Source of the DNA: Brevundimonas sp. UBA7506
Lineage (GTDB): Bacteria > Pseudomonadota > Alphaproteobacteria > Caulobacterales > Caulobacteraceae
Reading direction: 5' to 3'
NCBI RefSeq assembly: GCF_002479495.1
Contig: NZ_DLNQ01000005.1
Span: 195,095 to 259,094 of the forward strand
DNA length: 64,000 nucleotides
The position numbers were made by a program, and so were the translations under genes. This document shows positions 53,821 through 63,306 of this stretch, piece by piece (positions within the stretch are counted from its first letter, which is position 1; each line of letters opens with the position of its first letter). Below the pieces are notes generated by a model. The model did no database searches. It had not been told where the DNA came from and saw only the letters and a program-made list of their open reading frames with translations.

Positions 53821-56022
53821 ATGACCATCCACACCCCGACGCCCGAAGGCGGCCGCATCGTTGAAGAGCCGATGGGCGATGCGCTGTCCAAGCGCTACCT
53901 GGCCTACGCTCTGTCCACGATCACCAACCGGGCGCTGCCCGACGTGCGTGACGGCTTCAAGCCGGTGCACCGGCGCATCATGTACGCCATGCACCAGATG
54001 CGGCTGAACCCGCAGGCGGCGGCGCGCAAGTGCGCCAAGGTCGTCGGCGAGGTCATGGGCGGCTATCACCCGCACGGCGACGCCTCCATCTATGAGGCTC
54101 TGGTCCGTCTGGCCCAGGACTTCGCCCAGCGCTATCCGCTGGTCGACGGACAGGGGAACTTCGGCAACATCGACGGCGATAGCGCCGCCGCCATGCGTTA
54201 CACCGAGTGCAAGCTGACGCCCGCCGCCGTGCTGCTGCTGGACGGAATCGATCAGGACGCGGTCGACTTCCGCCCCACCTACGACGATCAGGACGAAGAG
54301 CCGCTGGTTCTGCCGGCGGGCTTCCCCAACCTGCTCGCCAATGGTTCGTCGGGCATCGCCGTGGGCATGGCGACCTCGATCCCGCCGCACAACGTCGGCG
54401 AACTGATCGACGCCTGCCAGTTGCTGCTGGAACGACCCGAGGCGACGACCTCGGAGTTGGTGCAGATTGTGCCGGGGCCGGACTTCCCGACTGGCGGCGT
54501 GTCGGTCGAGGGTCACGCCTCCATCCTGGACGCCTATGAGACCGGTCGCGGCGGCGTGCGTCTGCGCGCCCGCTGGGAGACCGAGGACCTGGGCCGCGGC
54601 GTCTGGCGCATCATCGTCACCGAGATGCCCTATCAGGTGCAGAAAAGCCGCCTGATAGAGGGTCTGGCCGACCTGATCGAGAACAAGAAGGCGCCGCTGC
54701 TGGGCGACGTGCGCGACGAGTCGGCGGAAGACATTCGCCTGATCCTCGAGCCCAAGAACCGCACCATCGAGCCCGAGATGCTGATGGAGAGCCTGTTCAA
54801 GCTGTCCGATCTGGAGGTCCGCTTCCCGATCAACATGAACGTGCTGGACGCCACGGGCACGCCGCGCGTCATGGGCCTGAAGGACTGCCTGCGCGCCTTC
54901 CTCGATCATCGCCGCGAGGTGCTGAACCGTCGCAGCCAGTGGCGGATTGAGCGGGTCGAGAAGCGCCTGCACCTGCTGGAGGGCCTGCGCATCGTCTTCC
55001 TGAACCTGGATGAGGTGATCCGCATCGTCCGTGAGGAGGAGCAACCCAAGGCCGTCCTAATCGCGCGCTTTGGCCTGACCGAAATCCAGGCCGACTTCAT
55101 CCTCGACACCCGTCTGCGTCAGCTGGCGCGGCTCGAGGAAATGACGATCGAAAAGGAATTCAATGCGCTGTCGGAAGAACTTGCGGCGCTGAAGGCGCTG
55201 ACATCGTCCGAAGGCAAGCAGTGGAAGGCCATTTCCAAGGAATTGGAGGCGGTCCGCAAGGCCCTGATCTCACCGCGTCGCACAACCATCGGCGAGGCGG
55301 TGGACGCTTCGGCCTTCGTCGCGCCCGAGGCCTTCATTCCGCGCGAAGCCATCACCGTCATCCTGTCGGAGCGCGGCTGGATCCGTGCCGCCAAGGGCAA
55401 GGTCGAGGATCCCTCGGAGCTGAAGTTCAAGGAAGGCGACAGCCTGGCTTTCCTGGTGCCGACCTTCACGACTGACAAGCTGCTGATCGGGGCCTCGGAC
55501 GGACGCATCTTCACTGTCGGGGCCGACAAGCTGGCCTCTGGGCGCGGCCACGGCGAACCCTTGCGGCTGATGATCGATCTCGACGAAAAGGCCGAGATCA
55601 TCAACGTCGTGGCGCACGAACCGAATGCCAAGCTTCTGGTGGCATCGAAGGCCGGCTACGGTTTCGTCGCACCGGAAAACGACCTTCTGGCCCAGAAGCG
55701 CGGCGGCAAGCAGGTGCTGAACGGCGATATGTTGGCCATGCTGCGCGTGACCGGCGACCACGTCGCGGTCATTGGCGAGAACATCAAGGCGCTGATCTTC
55801 CCCATCGCTGAACTGCCCGAAATGGGCCGCGGCAAGGGCGTCAAGCTGCAGAACTACAAGCAGGGCGGTCTGGTCGATGTGGCGGTGTTCAACGCCGAGG
55901 CTGGGCCGGAATGGGCCGACGGCGGCGGCCGTCGCCGCAACTGGCCCGACTGGAAGGACTGGTTGGGCAAACGCGCCGGCGCCGGACGCCAGGGACCGCG
56001 CGGGATGCGCAAGTTCCGCTGA
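53821..56022 (+). CDS. parC: DNA topoisomerase IV subunit A
   Basis: The breakage-reunion subunit that decatenates daughter chromosomes. It has 733 aa. The N-terminal winged-helix domain has [19 protein letters not shown]. The quinolone region is [19 protein letters not shown] with Ala88 where E. coli ParC has Ser80, and Glu92 kept. The catalytic Tyr is Y127 in AAAMRYTE. The C-terminal beta-pinwheel is short and has no GyrA box (QRRGGKG), so ParC rather than GyrA. ATG 53821 taken over a start 10 codons earlier. Confidence 0.96.
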   Translation: MTIHTPTPEGGRIVEEPMGDALSKRYLAYALSTITNRALPDVRDGFKPVHRRIMYAMHQMRLNPQAAARKCAKVVGEVMGGYHPHGDASIYEALVRLAQDFAQRYPLVDGQGNFGNIDGDSAAAMRYTECKLTPAAVLLLDGIDQDAVDFRPTYDDQDEEPLVLPAGFPNLLANGSSGIAVGMATSIPPHNVGELIDACQLLLERPEATTSELVQIVPGPDFPTGGVSVEGHASILDAYETGRGGVRLRARWETEDLGRGVWRIIVTEMPYQVQKSRLIEGLADLIENKKAPLLGDVRDESAEDIRLILEPKNRTIEPEMLMESLFKLSDLEVRFPINMNVLDATGTPRVMGLKDCLRAFLDHRREVLNRRSQWRIERVEKRLHLLEGLRIVFLNLDEVIRIVREEEQPKAVLIARFGLTEIQADFILDTRLRQLARLEEMTIEKEFNALSEELAALKALTSSEGKQWKAISKELEAVRKALISPRRTTIGEAVDASAFVAPEAFIPREAITVILSERGWIRAAKGKVEDPSELKFKEGDSLAFLVPTFTTDKLLIGASDGRIFTVGADKLASGRGHGEPLRLMIDLDEKAEIINVVAHEPNAKLLVASKAGYGFVAPENDLLAQKRGGKQVLNGDMLAMLRVTGDHVAVIGENIKALIFPIAELPEMGRGKGVKLQNYKQGGLVDVAVFNAEAGPEWADGGGRRRNWPDWKDWLGKRAGAGRQGPRGMRKFR

Positions 56023-56111
56023 TGCAAGGTGACGGCGATTTCATTGGAGGTCGCCGTCAACCCTTGCGATAATCCTGCCCAAGGCCGATCCGGCCGGGGT
56101 TGGAGATTTCA

Positions 56112-56681
56112 ATGATCACCTGGATCATCATCGGCGTCATCGTCGTCGTTCTGCTGTTCGTCGTCGTCGGCGCTTACAACAAGCTGGTGGCGCTGGATCA
56201 GACGGCCAATCAGTCGTTCGCCGACATCGACGTGCAGTTGAAGCAACGTCAGGACCTGATCCCCAATCTGGTCGAGACGGTGAAGGGCTATGCCACGCAC
56301 GAGCGCGGCACCCTGGACGCCGTGACCCAGGCCCGCGCCGCCGCCGCCGGCGCTCGCACGGTCGATGAGAAGGTGCAGGCGGAGAACATGCTGACCGGCG
56401 CTCTGGGCCGCCTGTTCGCCGTGTCGGAGGCCTATCCGGACCTGAAGGCCAACACCAACTTCCAGCAGCTGCAGATGGACCTGTCGGACATCGAGAACAA
56501 GCTGGCCGCCGCACGCCGCTTCTTCAATAACGCGGTCAGTGAGTTCAACGCCGTGCGTCGCCAGTTCCCGACGGTCCTGTTCGCCGGTCTGTTCGGCTTT
56601 GGCTCGGACAAGCCCTTCTTCGACGTGGGCGAAGGCGAGCGCGCCGCGCTGAATGCGGCCCCGCCGACGGTGAAGTTCTAA
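56112..56681 (+). CDS. lemA: LemA family protein
   Basis: A 189-aa membrane-anchored coiled-coil protein. N-terminal helix 3-23 (WIIIGVIVVVLLFVVVGAY), then NKLVALDQTANQSFADIDVQLKQRQDLIPNLVETVKGY, the LemA signature, and a helical rest. The C-terminal GEGERAALNAAPPTVKF is conserved. It is 6 bp upstream of an HtpX-like protease gene, the usual LemA-M48 pairing, implying a membrane quality-control complex (inference). Confidence 0.95.
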   Translation: MITWIIIGVIVVVLLFVVVGAYNKLVALDQTANQSFADIDVQLKQRQDLIPNLVETVKGYATHERGTLDAVTQARAAAAGARTVDEKVQAENMLTGALGRLFAVSEAYPDLKANTNFQQLQMDLSDIENKLAAARRFFNNAVSEFNAVRRQFPTVLFAGLFGFGSDKPFFDVGEGERAALNAAPPTVKF

Positions 56682-56687
56682 GCCCCA

Positions 56688-57719
56688 ATGGCGGTTTTCG
56701 GTCAGGCCGTCGGCCTCAAGACCCACATCTGGCAAAACAACACCCGGTCGACGATCCTGCTGGCCGGGTTTCCGGTGTTGCTGGTCGGCCTGCTGTTCGG
56801 CGTTCAGGTGCTGATGATGGGGTTCGGCCTGCTGCCCAACTCGGGCGGCGGTCTGTCGCAGGATCTGGCGCTGGCGGCGTCCATGCTGGGCTGGACCGTG
56901 CCGGCGGCCCTGGTTGCGGCCGCCGTCTGGTTCGTCATCGCCTACTTCGGCAATCAGGCGATGATCGACGCCATGACGGGGGCGCGCAAGGTCGAACGGC
57001 GCGTAGAGCCGGAGCTCTACAATCTTCTGGAAAACCTGGCGATCTCGCGTGGTCTGCGGACGCCGACGCTGCGGATCATCGAGAGCCCGTCGCTGAACGC
57101 CTATGCTTCGGGCCTGCACGAGGGCAACTACAGCGTCACCGTCACCCGCGGCCTGATGCAGACGCTCAGCCGCGACGAGATGGAGTGCGTCCTGGCGCAT
57201 GAGCTGACCCACGTCATCAACAAGGACGTGCGGACCATGGTGATCGCCTCGATCTTCGCGGGCATCATCAGCGTGATCGCGGAACTGGTGTTCCGCAGCC
57301 TCTTCTACATGCGCGGCGGGCGCAGCCGGGACAACAAGAACGCCATGCCGCTGATCCTGATCGGTCTGGCCATCGGCGTGATCGGCTTTGGTCTGGCGAC
57401 GGTCATTCGCATGACCCTGTCGCGGACGCGGGAATATGTGGCCGATGCCGGGGCGGTCGAACTGACCAAGAACCCCGACGCCATGATCTCGGCCCTGCGC
57501 AAGGTGTCGGGCCAGTCGAAGATCGAGGCGCCCGACGAACTGCGCGGCATGTTCCTCGACAACACGGCGGACAAGGCGGACTTCGCCGGCCTGTTCGCCA
57601 CCCACCCGCCGATCGAGAAGCGGATCGCGGCCCTGGTGAAGTTCGCGGGCGGTCGTGACGAGGGGCCGTGGGGCCCTGCGCCTTCGGTTACATCCAGTAC
57701 GGCCGTTCCAACGACCTGA
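56688..57719 (+). CDS. HtpX-like M48 membrane metalloprotease
   Basis: A 343-aa protease with two N-terminal helices (about 23-45 and 62-88), then the M48 catalytic domain: HELTH (about 171-175) in LAHELTHVINKDVR, and the Glu ligand in TREYVADAGAVELT. Two further helices (about 185-205, 218-238) lie between the motifs, as in HtpX. It ends 3 bp from the convergent bpt stop. Operon with lemA. Confidence 0.93.
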   Translation: MAVFGQAVGLKTHIWQNNTRSTILLAGFPVLLVGLLFGVQVLMMGFGLLPNSGGGLSQDLALAASMLGWTVPAALVAAAVWFVIAYFGNQAMIDAMTGARKVERRVEPELYNLLENLAISRGLRTPTLRIIESPSLNAYASGLHEGNYSVTVTRGLMQTLSRDEMECVLAHELTHVINKDVRTMVIASIFAGIISVIAELVFRSLFYMRGGRSRDNKNAMPLILIGLAIGVIGFGLATVIRMTLSRTREYVADAGAVELTKNPDAMISALRKVSGQSKIEAPDELRGMFLDNTADKADFAGLFATHPPIEKRIAALVKFAGGRDEGPWGPAPSVTSSTAVPTT

Positions 57720-57722
57720 GGC

Positions 57723-58457
57723 TTAGGGCAGCCGTTCCCAGCCCTGCGGGCGCAGGGCCTCCATGGGGCGGAACTTCGCCTTGTAGTCCATCTTGGGAGA
57801 GCCCTGGACCCAGTAGCCCAGATAGACGAAGGGCAGGCCGACCATGGCGGCCTGGCGCAGGTGATCCATGATGGCGAACTGGCCCAGGCTGCGCCGGTCC
57901 AGATCAGGGTCGAAGAAGCTGTAGACCATGGACAGACCGTCGTGCAGAAGGTCGGTCAGGCAGACCCCGACCAGGTCGCCGGGGCCGTCGTCGGTCGCGG
58001 GCAGGCGATATTCGATCAGGTGGGTGCGGACGGCCGTGTCCTCGACCATCGACACATAGTCGGACCAGCCCATGTCGCTCATGCCGCCGCCGGGGTGGCG
58101 GGCGGTCAGGTAGCGGCGCAGCAGGTCGAACTGCTCCATCGTCGCCTCGGCCTCGACCAGATCGCGCGACAGGTCGGCGTTGCGGTTCAAAATCTTGCGC
58201 TGGGAGCGCGAGAAGACGAACTCGGCCACCGGGATTCGAACTGAAACGCAGGCGGCGCAGGCCTCGCAGGCGGGGCGATAGGCGATGTTCTGGCTGCGGC
58301 GGAAACCGGCCTGGGTCAGGGCGTCGTTGACGTCGGCGCCGTCGCTGAAGGGCAGGTTGGCGAAGACCTTGCGCTCGAACTGACCCGGCAGATAGGGGCA
58401 GGGCGCATTGGCGGTCATGAAGAACCGCAACTGCCGGGTCGGGAAGTGCTGGGTCAC
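57723..58457 (-). CDS. bpt: aspartate/glutamate leucyltransferase
   Basis: Transfers Leu from tRNA to proteins with N-terminal Asp or Glu, the bacterial counterpart of eukaryotic ATE1. It has 244 aa. The N-terminal domain has CPYLPGQFERKVFANLP and the Cys-rich YRPACEACAACVSVRIPV. The C-terminal acyltransferase domain has SMVYSFFDPDLDRRSLGQFAIMDHL and YWVQGSPKMDYKAKFRPMEAL. Start GTG 58457. With aat in this window, both bacterial N-end-rule transferases are present. Confidence 0.95.
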   Translation of the reverse strand: MTQHFPTRQLRFFMTANAPCPYLPGQFERKVFANLPFSDGADVNDALTQAGFRRSQNIAYRPACEACAACVSVRIPVAEFVFSRSQRKILNRNADLSRDLVEAEATMEQFDLLRRYLTARHPGGGMSDMGWSDYVSMVEDTAVRTHLIEYRLPATDDGPGDLVGVCLTDLLHDGLSMVYSFFDPDLDRRSLGQFAIMDHLRQAAMVGLPFVYLGYWVQGSPKMDYKAKFRPMEALRPQGWERLP

Positions 58458-58569
58458 GGCCTTACGTCCGGTCCCGATCGTGTCGGCGGATTTGCGAGCG
58501 GATCGTCATGTCCCGATTTGGCGCGCAACCGGAGGAATTCGCAAGCGCCGAGAGGCCCGGCGCGCGCGA

Positions 58570-59469
58570 TCACAGGCTGGTGTCCGTGGGCAGGACCGGC
58601 GCCTCGCGCAGCAGGACGATGGCGATGCGGCGGTTGCCGGCGAGAGACGGATCGTCAGGGTAGAGGGGGTCCGAGCCCGCCTTGCCCGCCACCGAATAGA
58701 CCCGGTCGGCGTTCACGCCCGCAGCCTGCAGCGTCAGGCGCGAGGCGTCGGCGCGCGCCGAGGACAGCGCCCAGTCGCCGGCGCCGCTGGCGCGGCTGGA
58801 GCCGGCGACGGCGCTGGTGTGGCCGGTGATCGAGATGCGGTTGGGCAGCTGGTTGATGACCTTGGCGATGGCCCTCAGCAGCATCTGGGCGCGCGGGTTG
58901 GGGCGCGAGGAGCCGTTTTCGAACATCGAGCGGCCTTCCTGATCGACCAGCTGGATGCGCAGGCCCTCGGGCGTCTGGTCGATGATCAGCTGTTTCGACA
59001 GCTCGGCCAGCTCGGGCATGGCCTGCATGGCCTGGCGCAGGCTCTCGGCGGCGCTGGCGAAGTCGGCGGCCTCGCGTCGGGCGATCTCGGCGCGCAGCGC
59101 GGACTCGCTGGCGGCAGCCAGGTTGGCGCTCTGGCCTGCGGTCTCGGAAGAATCAGGGGCCTCGGGCGCGAGCTGCTCGATGACCGACATGGAGCCCGAG
59201 CTCTTGGCTCCGTCGTCGCCCAGGGCCGTGCCGCCCAGAATGCCGCCCGAACCGGAGGTCGAGGCCGAGACGTTGGCCGGGGCGAAGTATTCGGCGATGC
59301 CGCGTTTCTGTTCCGGGTCGGTCGTGTTGATCAGCCACATCAGCAGGAAGAAGGCCATCATGGCGGTCACGAAGTCGGCGTAGGCGACCTTCCACGCGCC
59401 GCCGTGGTGGCCGCCGGCGGTCACCTTCTTCACCTTCTTGATAAGGATCGGGCGATCGCTCGCGGACAT
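58570..59469 (-). CDS. motB: flagellar motor stator protein MotB
   Basis: A 299-aa stator subunit that anchors MotA to peptidoglycan and carries the proton path. A basic N-tail (KKVKKVTAGGHHGG) is followed by one membrane helix with the channel Asp in YADFVTAMMAFFLLMWL. A plug/linker rich in Ser/Ala (about 60-140) follows, then the OmpA-like peptidoglycan-binding domain with ITGHTSAVAG and LSSARADASRLTLQAAGV. Start at 59469 (MSASDRP). motA is not adjacent. Upstream sequence has several TTAACG-type half-sites. Confidence 0.95.
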   Translation of the reverse strand: MSASDRPILIKKVKKVTAGGHHGGAWKVAYADFVTAMMAFFLLMWLINTTDPEQKRGIAEYFAPANVSASTSGSGGILGGTALGDDGAKSSGSMSVIEQLAPEAPDSSETAGQSANLAAASESALRAEIARREAADFASAAESLRQAMQAMPELAELSKQLIIDQTPEGLRIQLVDQEGRSMFENGSSRPNPRAQMLLRAIAKVINQLPNRISITGHTSAVAGSSRASGAGDWALSSARADASRLTLQAAGVNADRVYSVAGKAGSDPLYPDDPSLAGNRRIAIVLLREAPVLPTDTSL

Positions 59470-59582
59470 GGGCAGGCCAATCTTAACGTCGTTTGTTAGC
59501 TGTGAATCCCATGCGGCCGTTAAGAAGCGGTTGCCTTGCCGCCGCGTCGTGTTGTTCAAGCGAAAAATCCGGGAGGGGCGCG

Positions 59583-60185
59583 ATGTTTCTTGAACTGGCG
59601 ATAATGGCGGCGCTGGGCGGCCATGGGGAAGACGCTGCGCTGGCGCGAGCCGATGCGGAGGGCGCCCTGCGGCTGCGGGAGGCGGCGCCTGAGCTGGCGG
59701 CCATGCCCGAGGTCACGCTTGAGGCCTATCTGGTCGGCGGCCGCAATCCGCGCGCCATTCGGACGGCCATGAACGCGGTGCGTCCGGCCGAGGCTGACGG
59801 CGGCGAACGCTTCGATGCGGTAACGCGGTGGCGCTATTCAACGCGCTGGCGAGGGCGGGGCGACGTGCGCTGCGTGCCCGAGACGGCCGAGGCTATCGTG
59901 GCCATCACCGTCATTCTGCCGGACCTGGCCGAGGCCGACCGTCTGGGGCGTCGGGATCGTGAAGCCTGGGATCGCTACTTCAAGGCCCTGGCGACCCACG
60001 AGATGAACCACGCCCGGATCGCGCTGCATGGGCGGCAGGAGATCGAGAGGGCCATGAAGGTCGCCTCAGACTGTGAAGGCATGCAGGCGGCGGTCGCCCG
60101 GGTTTCGGAGGAGGTCAGCGCCGCAAGCCGTGAATATGATCGTCTGACACAGCACGGCAAACGCGAGGGCGCCGTCTTCCCTTGA
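59583..60185 (+). CDS. DUF922 family protein, putative zinc-dependent protease
   Basis: A 200-aa protein from ATG 59583, with GGGAGGGG upstream. The DUF922 core is visible: ERFDAVTRWRYSTRWRG, CVPETAEAIVAITVILPDL and THEMNHARIALHGRQEIE, whose HEMNH (139-143) is an HExxH zinc motif. The N-terminus (FLELAIMAALGG) is only a weak signal sequence. Divergent from motB. The family is annotated as predicted secreted Zn-protease but is uncharacterised. Confidence 0.83.
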   Translation: MFLELAIMAALGGHGEDAALARADAEGALRLREAAPELAAMPEVTLEAYLVGGRNPRAIRTAMNAVRPAEADGGERFDAVTRWRYSTRWRGRGDVRCVPETAEAIVAITVILPDLAEADRLGRRDREAWDRYFKALATHEMNHARIALHGRQEIERAMKVASDCEGMQAAVARVSEEVSAASREYDRLTQHGKREGAVFP

Positions 60186-60246
60186 CGGCGCCTGGCAGCG
60201 TCCGTCCGGCCTTGCCCGCCGGCGCACCACGCCTTAGGTCAGGCTT

Positions 60247-60747
60247 GTGTCCGTGACCTTTTCTCCTTCCGAATTCGACGCCAAGGCCTATCGCAAGGCG
60301 CTGGGCGGCTTCGCCACCGGCGTCTGCGTGGTGACGGCCCATACGGCCGAAGGGCCGCTGGGCATTACCGTGAACAGCTTCACCTCGGTGTCGCTGGACC
60401 CGCCGCTGGTGCTGTGGTGCCTGGACGTGAAGTCGGACCGCCACGACGCCTTCGCCGGGGCCGAGCGCTTCGCCGTGCACATGCTGCCGGTCGAAGATCA
60501 GGCCATGTCGGACCGCTTCGCCTGGGGCGTATGCACCCTGTCAAACGACGAGTTCGAGGTCGGTGACCCGGCCCCGCCGCGCCTGCGCAACGCCGTGACG
60601 CGGCTGGATTGCACGGCCCACGACCGCATCGTCATGGGGGATCACCTGGTCATCGTCGGGCGGGTCGCCGCCTTCGAAACTCATCCCGGCGACGCCCTGA
60701 CCTATTTCCGGGGCAAGTACGGACAGGCCGTCGATCCGACGGCGTGA
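60247..60747 (+). CDS. flavin reductase family protein
   Basis: A 166-aa FMN-binding split-barrel protein: the opening FRKALGGFATGVCVVT-type segment (YRKALGGFATGVCVVTA), GPLGITVNSFTSVSLDPPLVLWCLD for FMN binding and a closing GDALTYFRGKYGQ. Such proteins give reduced FMN/FAD to a partner monooxygenase, or are heme-binding relatives (HugZ type is less likely here). GTG start at 60247. No monooxygenase gene is beside it. Confidence 0.9.
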   Translation: MSVTFSPSEFDAKAYRKALGGFATGVCVVTAHTAEGPLGITVNSFTSVSLDPPLVLWCLDVKSDRHDAFAGAERFAVHMLPVEDQAMSDRFAWGVCTLSNDEFEVGDPAPPRLRNAVTRLDCTAHDRIVMGDHLVIVGRVAAFETHPGDALTYFRGKYGQAVDPTA

Positions 60748-60753
60748 GATGTC

Positions 60754-60899
60754 CCTTCTCCCCTTGTGGGAGAAGGTGGCAGCCGGAGGCTGACGGATGA
60801 GGGGTGCGAGGAAATTACCGCATGGCCTCATGTCTTGTGTCGAGCCGACACCCCTCATCCGAGCCCTTCGGGCCCATCTTCTCCCGCAAGGGGAGAAGG
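60754..60899. repeat. palindromic interspersed repeat element between convergent genes
   Basis: A 146-bp imperfect inverted repeat. Arms begin CCTTCTCCCCTTGTGGGAGA and its inverse, then GCTGACGGATGAGGGGT against ACCCCTCATCCGAGC, with a short non-repeated centre. It sits exactly between the convergent flavin reductase and hemB genes; same design as 47173-47304 but a different sequence family. Confidence 0.78.
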
Positions 60900-60905
60900 A
60901 AAAGA

Positions 60906-61907
60906 TCAGCCCAGCAGCCTCGCCGCCTTGGGCGCGAAATAGCTGAGGACGCCCGAGGCACCGGCGCGCTTGAAGGCGTGCAGGGTTTCCAGGATGGCGC
61001 GGTCTTCCTCCAGCCAGCCGTTGGCGATGGAGGCCTGCATCATCGCGTACTCGCCGGACACCTGATAGGCGAAGGTCGGCACCTTGAAGGTGTCGGACAC
61101 CAGCCGGACGATGTCGAGATAGGGCAGGCCCGGCTTGACGATCAGGGCGTCGGCGCCTTCGGAAATGTCCATCGCCACCTCGCGCAGCGCCTCGTCGGCG
61201 TTGGCGTAGTCCATCTGATAGGTCTTCTTGTCGCCGGTCAGCGACTTGGACGAGCCCACCGCGTCTCGATAGGGGCCATAGAAGGCCGAGGCATATTTGG
61301 CGGCGTAGCTGATGATCAGGGTGTCCGAGAGGCCGTTGGCTTCCAGCGCTTCGCGGATGGCCTGAACCCGGCCGTCCATCATGTCGGAGGGGGCCACGGC
61401 GTCGGCGCCGGCGTGGGCGTGGATGAAGGCCTGTTCGGCCAGGCGCTCCAGCGTCGGGTCGTTGACGATGCGGCCGTTCTCCAGAACCCCGTCGTGGCCG
61501 TGGTCGGTGTAGCAGTCGAGGGCGACGTCGGTCATGACGCCGATCTCGGGCGCGGCGTCCTTGATGGCCTTGATGCAGTCGGGGATCAGGCCGTCCGGGT
61601 CGCTTGCGGCCGTGCCGACGTTGTCCTTCAGGCTGTCATTCACGTTCGGGAAGAGGGCGATCATGGGGATGCCCAGATCGCGCGCCTCGACCGCGGCCTT
61701 GGCGGCCTCCTTCGGCGACAGGCGGAAGACGCCGCGCATGGAGGCGACCGGAACGCGGTCCTCGGCGCCGTCATGGACGATGATCGGCCAGATCAGGTCG
61801 GCGGGCGTCAGGGTCGTCTCGGCGACCAGACGGCGCACCCAGGGCTGCGAGCGCAGGCGACGCGGGCGGGCGTAGGGGAAGGCGGCGGGCTGGAACGGCA
61901 TGGTCAT
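60906..61907 (-). CDS. hemB: delta-aminolevulinic acid dehydratase (porphobilinogen synthase)
   Basis: Joins two 5-aminolevulinate molecules to porphobilinogen in heme synthesis. It has 333 aa. Schiff-base lysines in ISYAAKYASAFYGPYRDA and DALIVKPGLPYLD. The metal-binding segment is DVALDCYTDHGHDG, the Asp-type (Mg-dependent) version rather than the Cys-rich zinc site of E. coli. ATG 61907, with an alternative ATG two codons later. Single gene, divergent from the acyl-CoA dehydrogenase. Confidence 0.97.
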   Translation of the reverse strand: MTMPFQPAAFPYARPRRLRSQPWVRRLVAETTLTPADLIWPIIVHDGAEDRVPVASMRGVFRLSPKEAAKAAVEARDLGIPMIALFPNVNDSLKDNVGTAASDPDGLIPDCIKAIKDAAPEIGVMTDVALDCYTDHGHDGVLENGRIVNDPTLERLAEQAFIHAHAGADAVAPSDMMDGRVQAIREALEANGLSDTLIISYAAKYASAFYGPYRDAVGSSKSLTGDKKTYQMDYANADEALREVAMDISEGADALIVKPGLPYLDIVRLVSDTFKVPTFAYQVSGEYAMMQASIANGWLEEDRAILETLHAFKRAGASGVLSYFAPKAARLLG

Positions 61908-61994
61908 GCAGGGCTCATAGTCCGGTAGGCGGGGCAGGGAAACGACCTTGGAGGTCGCATATCGGACCCAGGGTCGGAAAAAACAGAGTCCAAT

Positions 61995-62012
61995 TCGTCT
62001 GAATCGTCTGAA
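61995..62012. repeat. tandem 9-bp direct repeat in hemB/acyl-CoA dehydrogenase intergenic region
   Basis: TCGTCTGAA occurs twice head-to-tail (61995-62003, 62004-62012). Nearby are a GACCT-TGG-AGGTC dyad (61944-61956) and two GANTC sites (61986, 62001). The 262-bp divergent region holds no gene. Possible regulator site. Confidence 0.35.
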
Positions 62013-62169
62013 ATCGCGGCGTCGAGAGGCAGAGACTAGCGCTTGTCTGCGTCATCGGCGGGCGCAAGATGCGGCGCGGGGCGCTGGCGGGGTGACGTTT
62101 CTCAACCGCTTGGATAAAAGCAGCATGAACGCCCCGTCAGAGGGCAGACCACAGTCGGGAGTATTGATC

Positions 62170-63306
62170 ATGGACTTCGCCCTCAACGACGACCAGCGCG
62201 CGATTCAGGACGCCGCGCGGGCTTTCGCCGACGCCGAACTGGCGCCGAACTCGGCGAAGTGGGACGAGGACAAGCACTTCCCCGTCGATGTCATGCGTCA
62301 TGCGGCCGAGATGGGTTTCTGCGGCATCTATACGGGCGAAGAGCACGGCGGAATGGCCCTGGGCCGCGTTGAGGCGGCGGTGATCTTCGAGGAACTGTCG
62401 CGCGGCGACGTGGCGACGGCGGCCTTCATCTCGATCCACAACATGGCGACCTGGATGATCGACAAGTTCGGGTCTGACGACCTGCGCTCGCGCTTCGTGC
62501 CGTCGCTGACGACGATGGACAAGATCGCCAGCTACTGCCTGACCGAGCCGGGCTCGGGGTCGGACGCGGCGGCGCTGCGGACCACGGCGGTGCGCGACGG
62601 CGATCATCTGGTGCTGAACGGGTCCAAGATCTTCATCTCGGGCGCCGGGACGTCGGATGTCTACGTCGTCATGGTCCGCACCGGCGGCGAAGGCGCCCAG
62701 GGCGTCAGCGCCGTGGTGGTCGAGGCCGGAACGCCCGGCCTGTCGTTCGGCGCGCAGGAACGCAAGATGGGCTGGAACGCACAGCCGACGGCCGTGGTCC
62801 AGTTCGACGACTGCCGCATTCCGATCGCCAATCTGCTGGGTCAGGAAGGCACCGGCTTCAAATACGCCATGGCCGGTCTGGACGGCGGGCGCCTGAACAT
62901 CGCCGCCTGTTCGCTGGGCGGAGCGCGGCTGGCGCTGGAAACGGCCCAGGCCTACGTCGCCACGCGCAAGCAGTTCGGCAAGGCGATTGGCGACTTCCAG
63001 GCCCTGCAGTTCCGTCTGGCCGACATGGCGACGGACCTGGAGGCGGCGCGTTTGATGGTGCTGCGCGGGGCCTGGGCCATCGACAATGACCACCCGGAAA
63101 AGACCAAGTGGTGCGCCATGGCCAAGCGCCTGGCCACCGACGCCTGCTTCCACATCGCCGACGAGGCGCTGCAGATCCACGGCGGCTACGGCTATCTGAA
63201 GGACTATCCGCTGGAACGGATCGTGCGCGACCTGCGCGTCCACCGCATCCTGGAAGGCACGAACGAGATCATGCGGGTGATCATCGCGCGGGAGCTGGCG
63301 CGATGA
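62170..63306 (+). CDS. acyl-CoA dehydrogenase, isobutyryl-CoA dehydrogenase-like
   Basis: A 378-aa FAD-dependent enzyme. N-domain MDFALNDDQRAIQDAARAFAD; FAD/substrate segment YCLTEPGSGSDAAALRTTA and NGSKIFISGAG; C-domain RKQFGKAIGDFQALQFRLADMA, IHGGYGYLKDYPLERIVRDLR and ILEGTNEIMR, whose Glu is in the catalytic position. The next gene, a 3-hydroxyisobutyryl-CoA hydrolase overlapping by ATGA, points to valine breakdown and the isobutyryl-CoA step. ATG 62170 begins the conserved part; an upstream in-frame ATG at 62125 is less likely. Confidence 0.92.
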   Translation: MDFALNDDQRAIQDAARAFADAELAPNSAKWDEDKHFPVDVMRHAAEMGFCGIYTGEEHGGMALGRVEAAVIFEELSRGDVATAAFISIHNMATWMIDKFGSDDLRSRFVPSLTTMDKIASYCLTEPGSGSDAAALRTTAVRDGDHLVLNGSKIFISGAGTSDVYVVMVRTGGEGAQGVSAVVVEAGTPGLSFGAQERKMGWNAQPTAVVQFDDCRIPIANLLGQEGTGFKYAMAGLDGGRLNIAACSLGGARLALETAQAYVATRKQFGKAIGDFQALQFRLADMATDLEAARLMVLRGAWAIDNDHPEKTKWCAMAKRLATDACFHIADEALQIHGGYGYLKDYPLERIVRDLRVHRILEGTNEIMRVIIARELAR

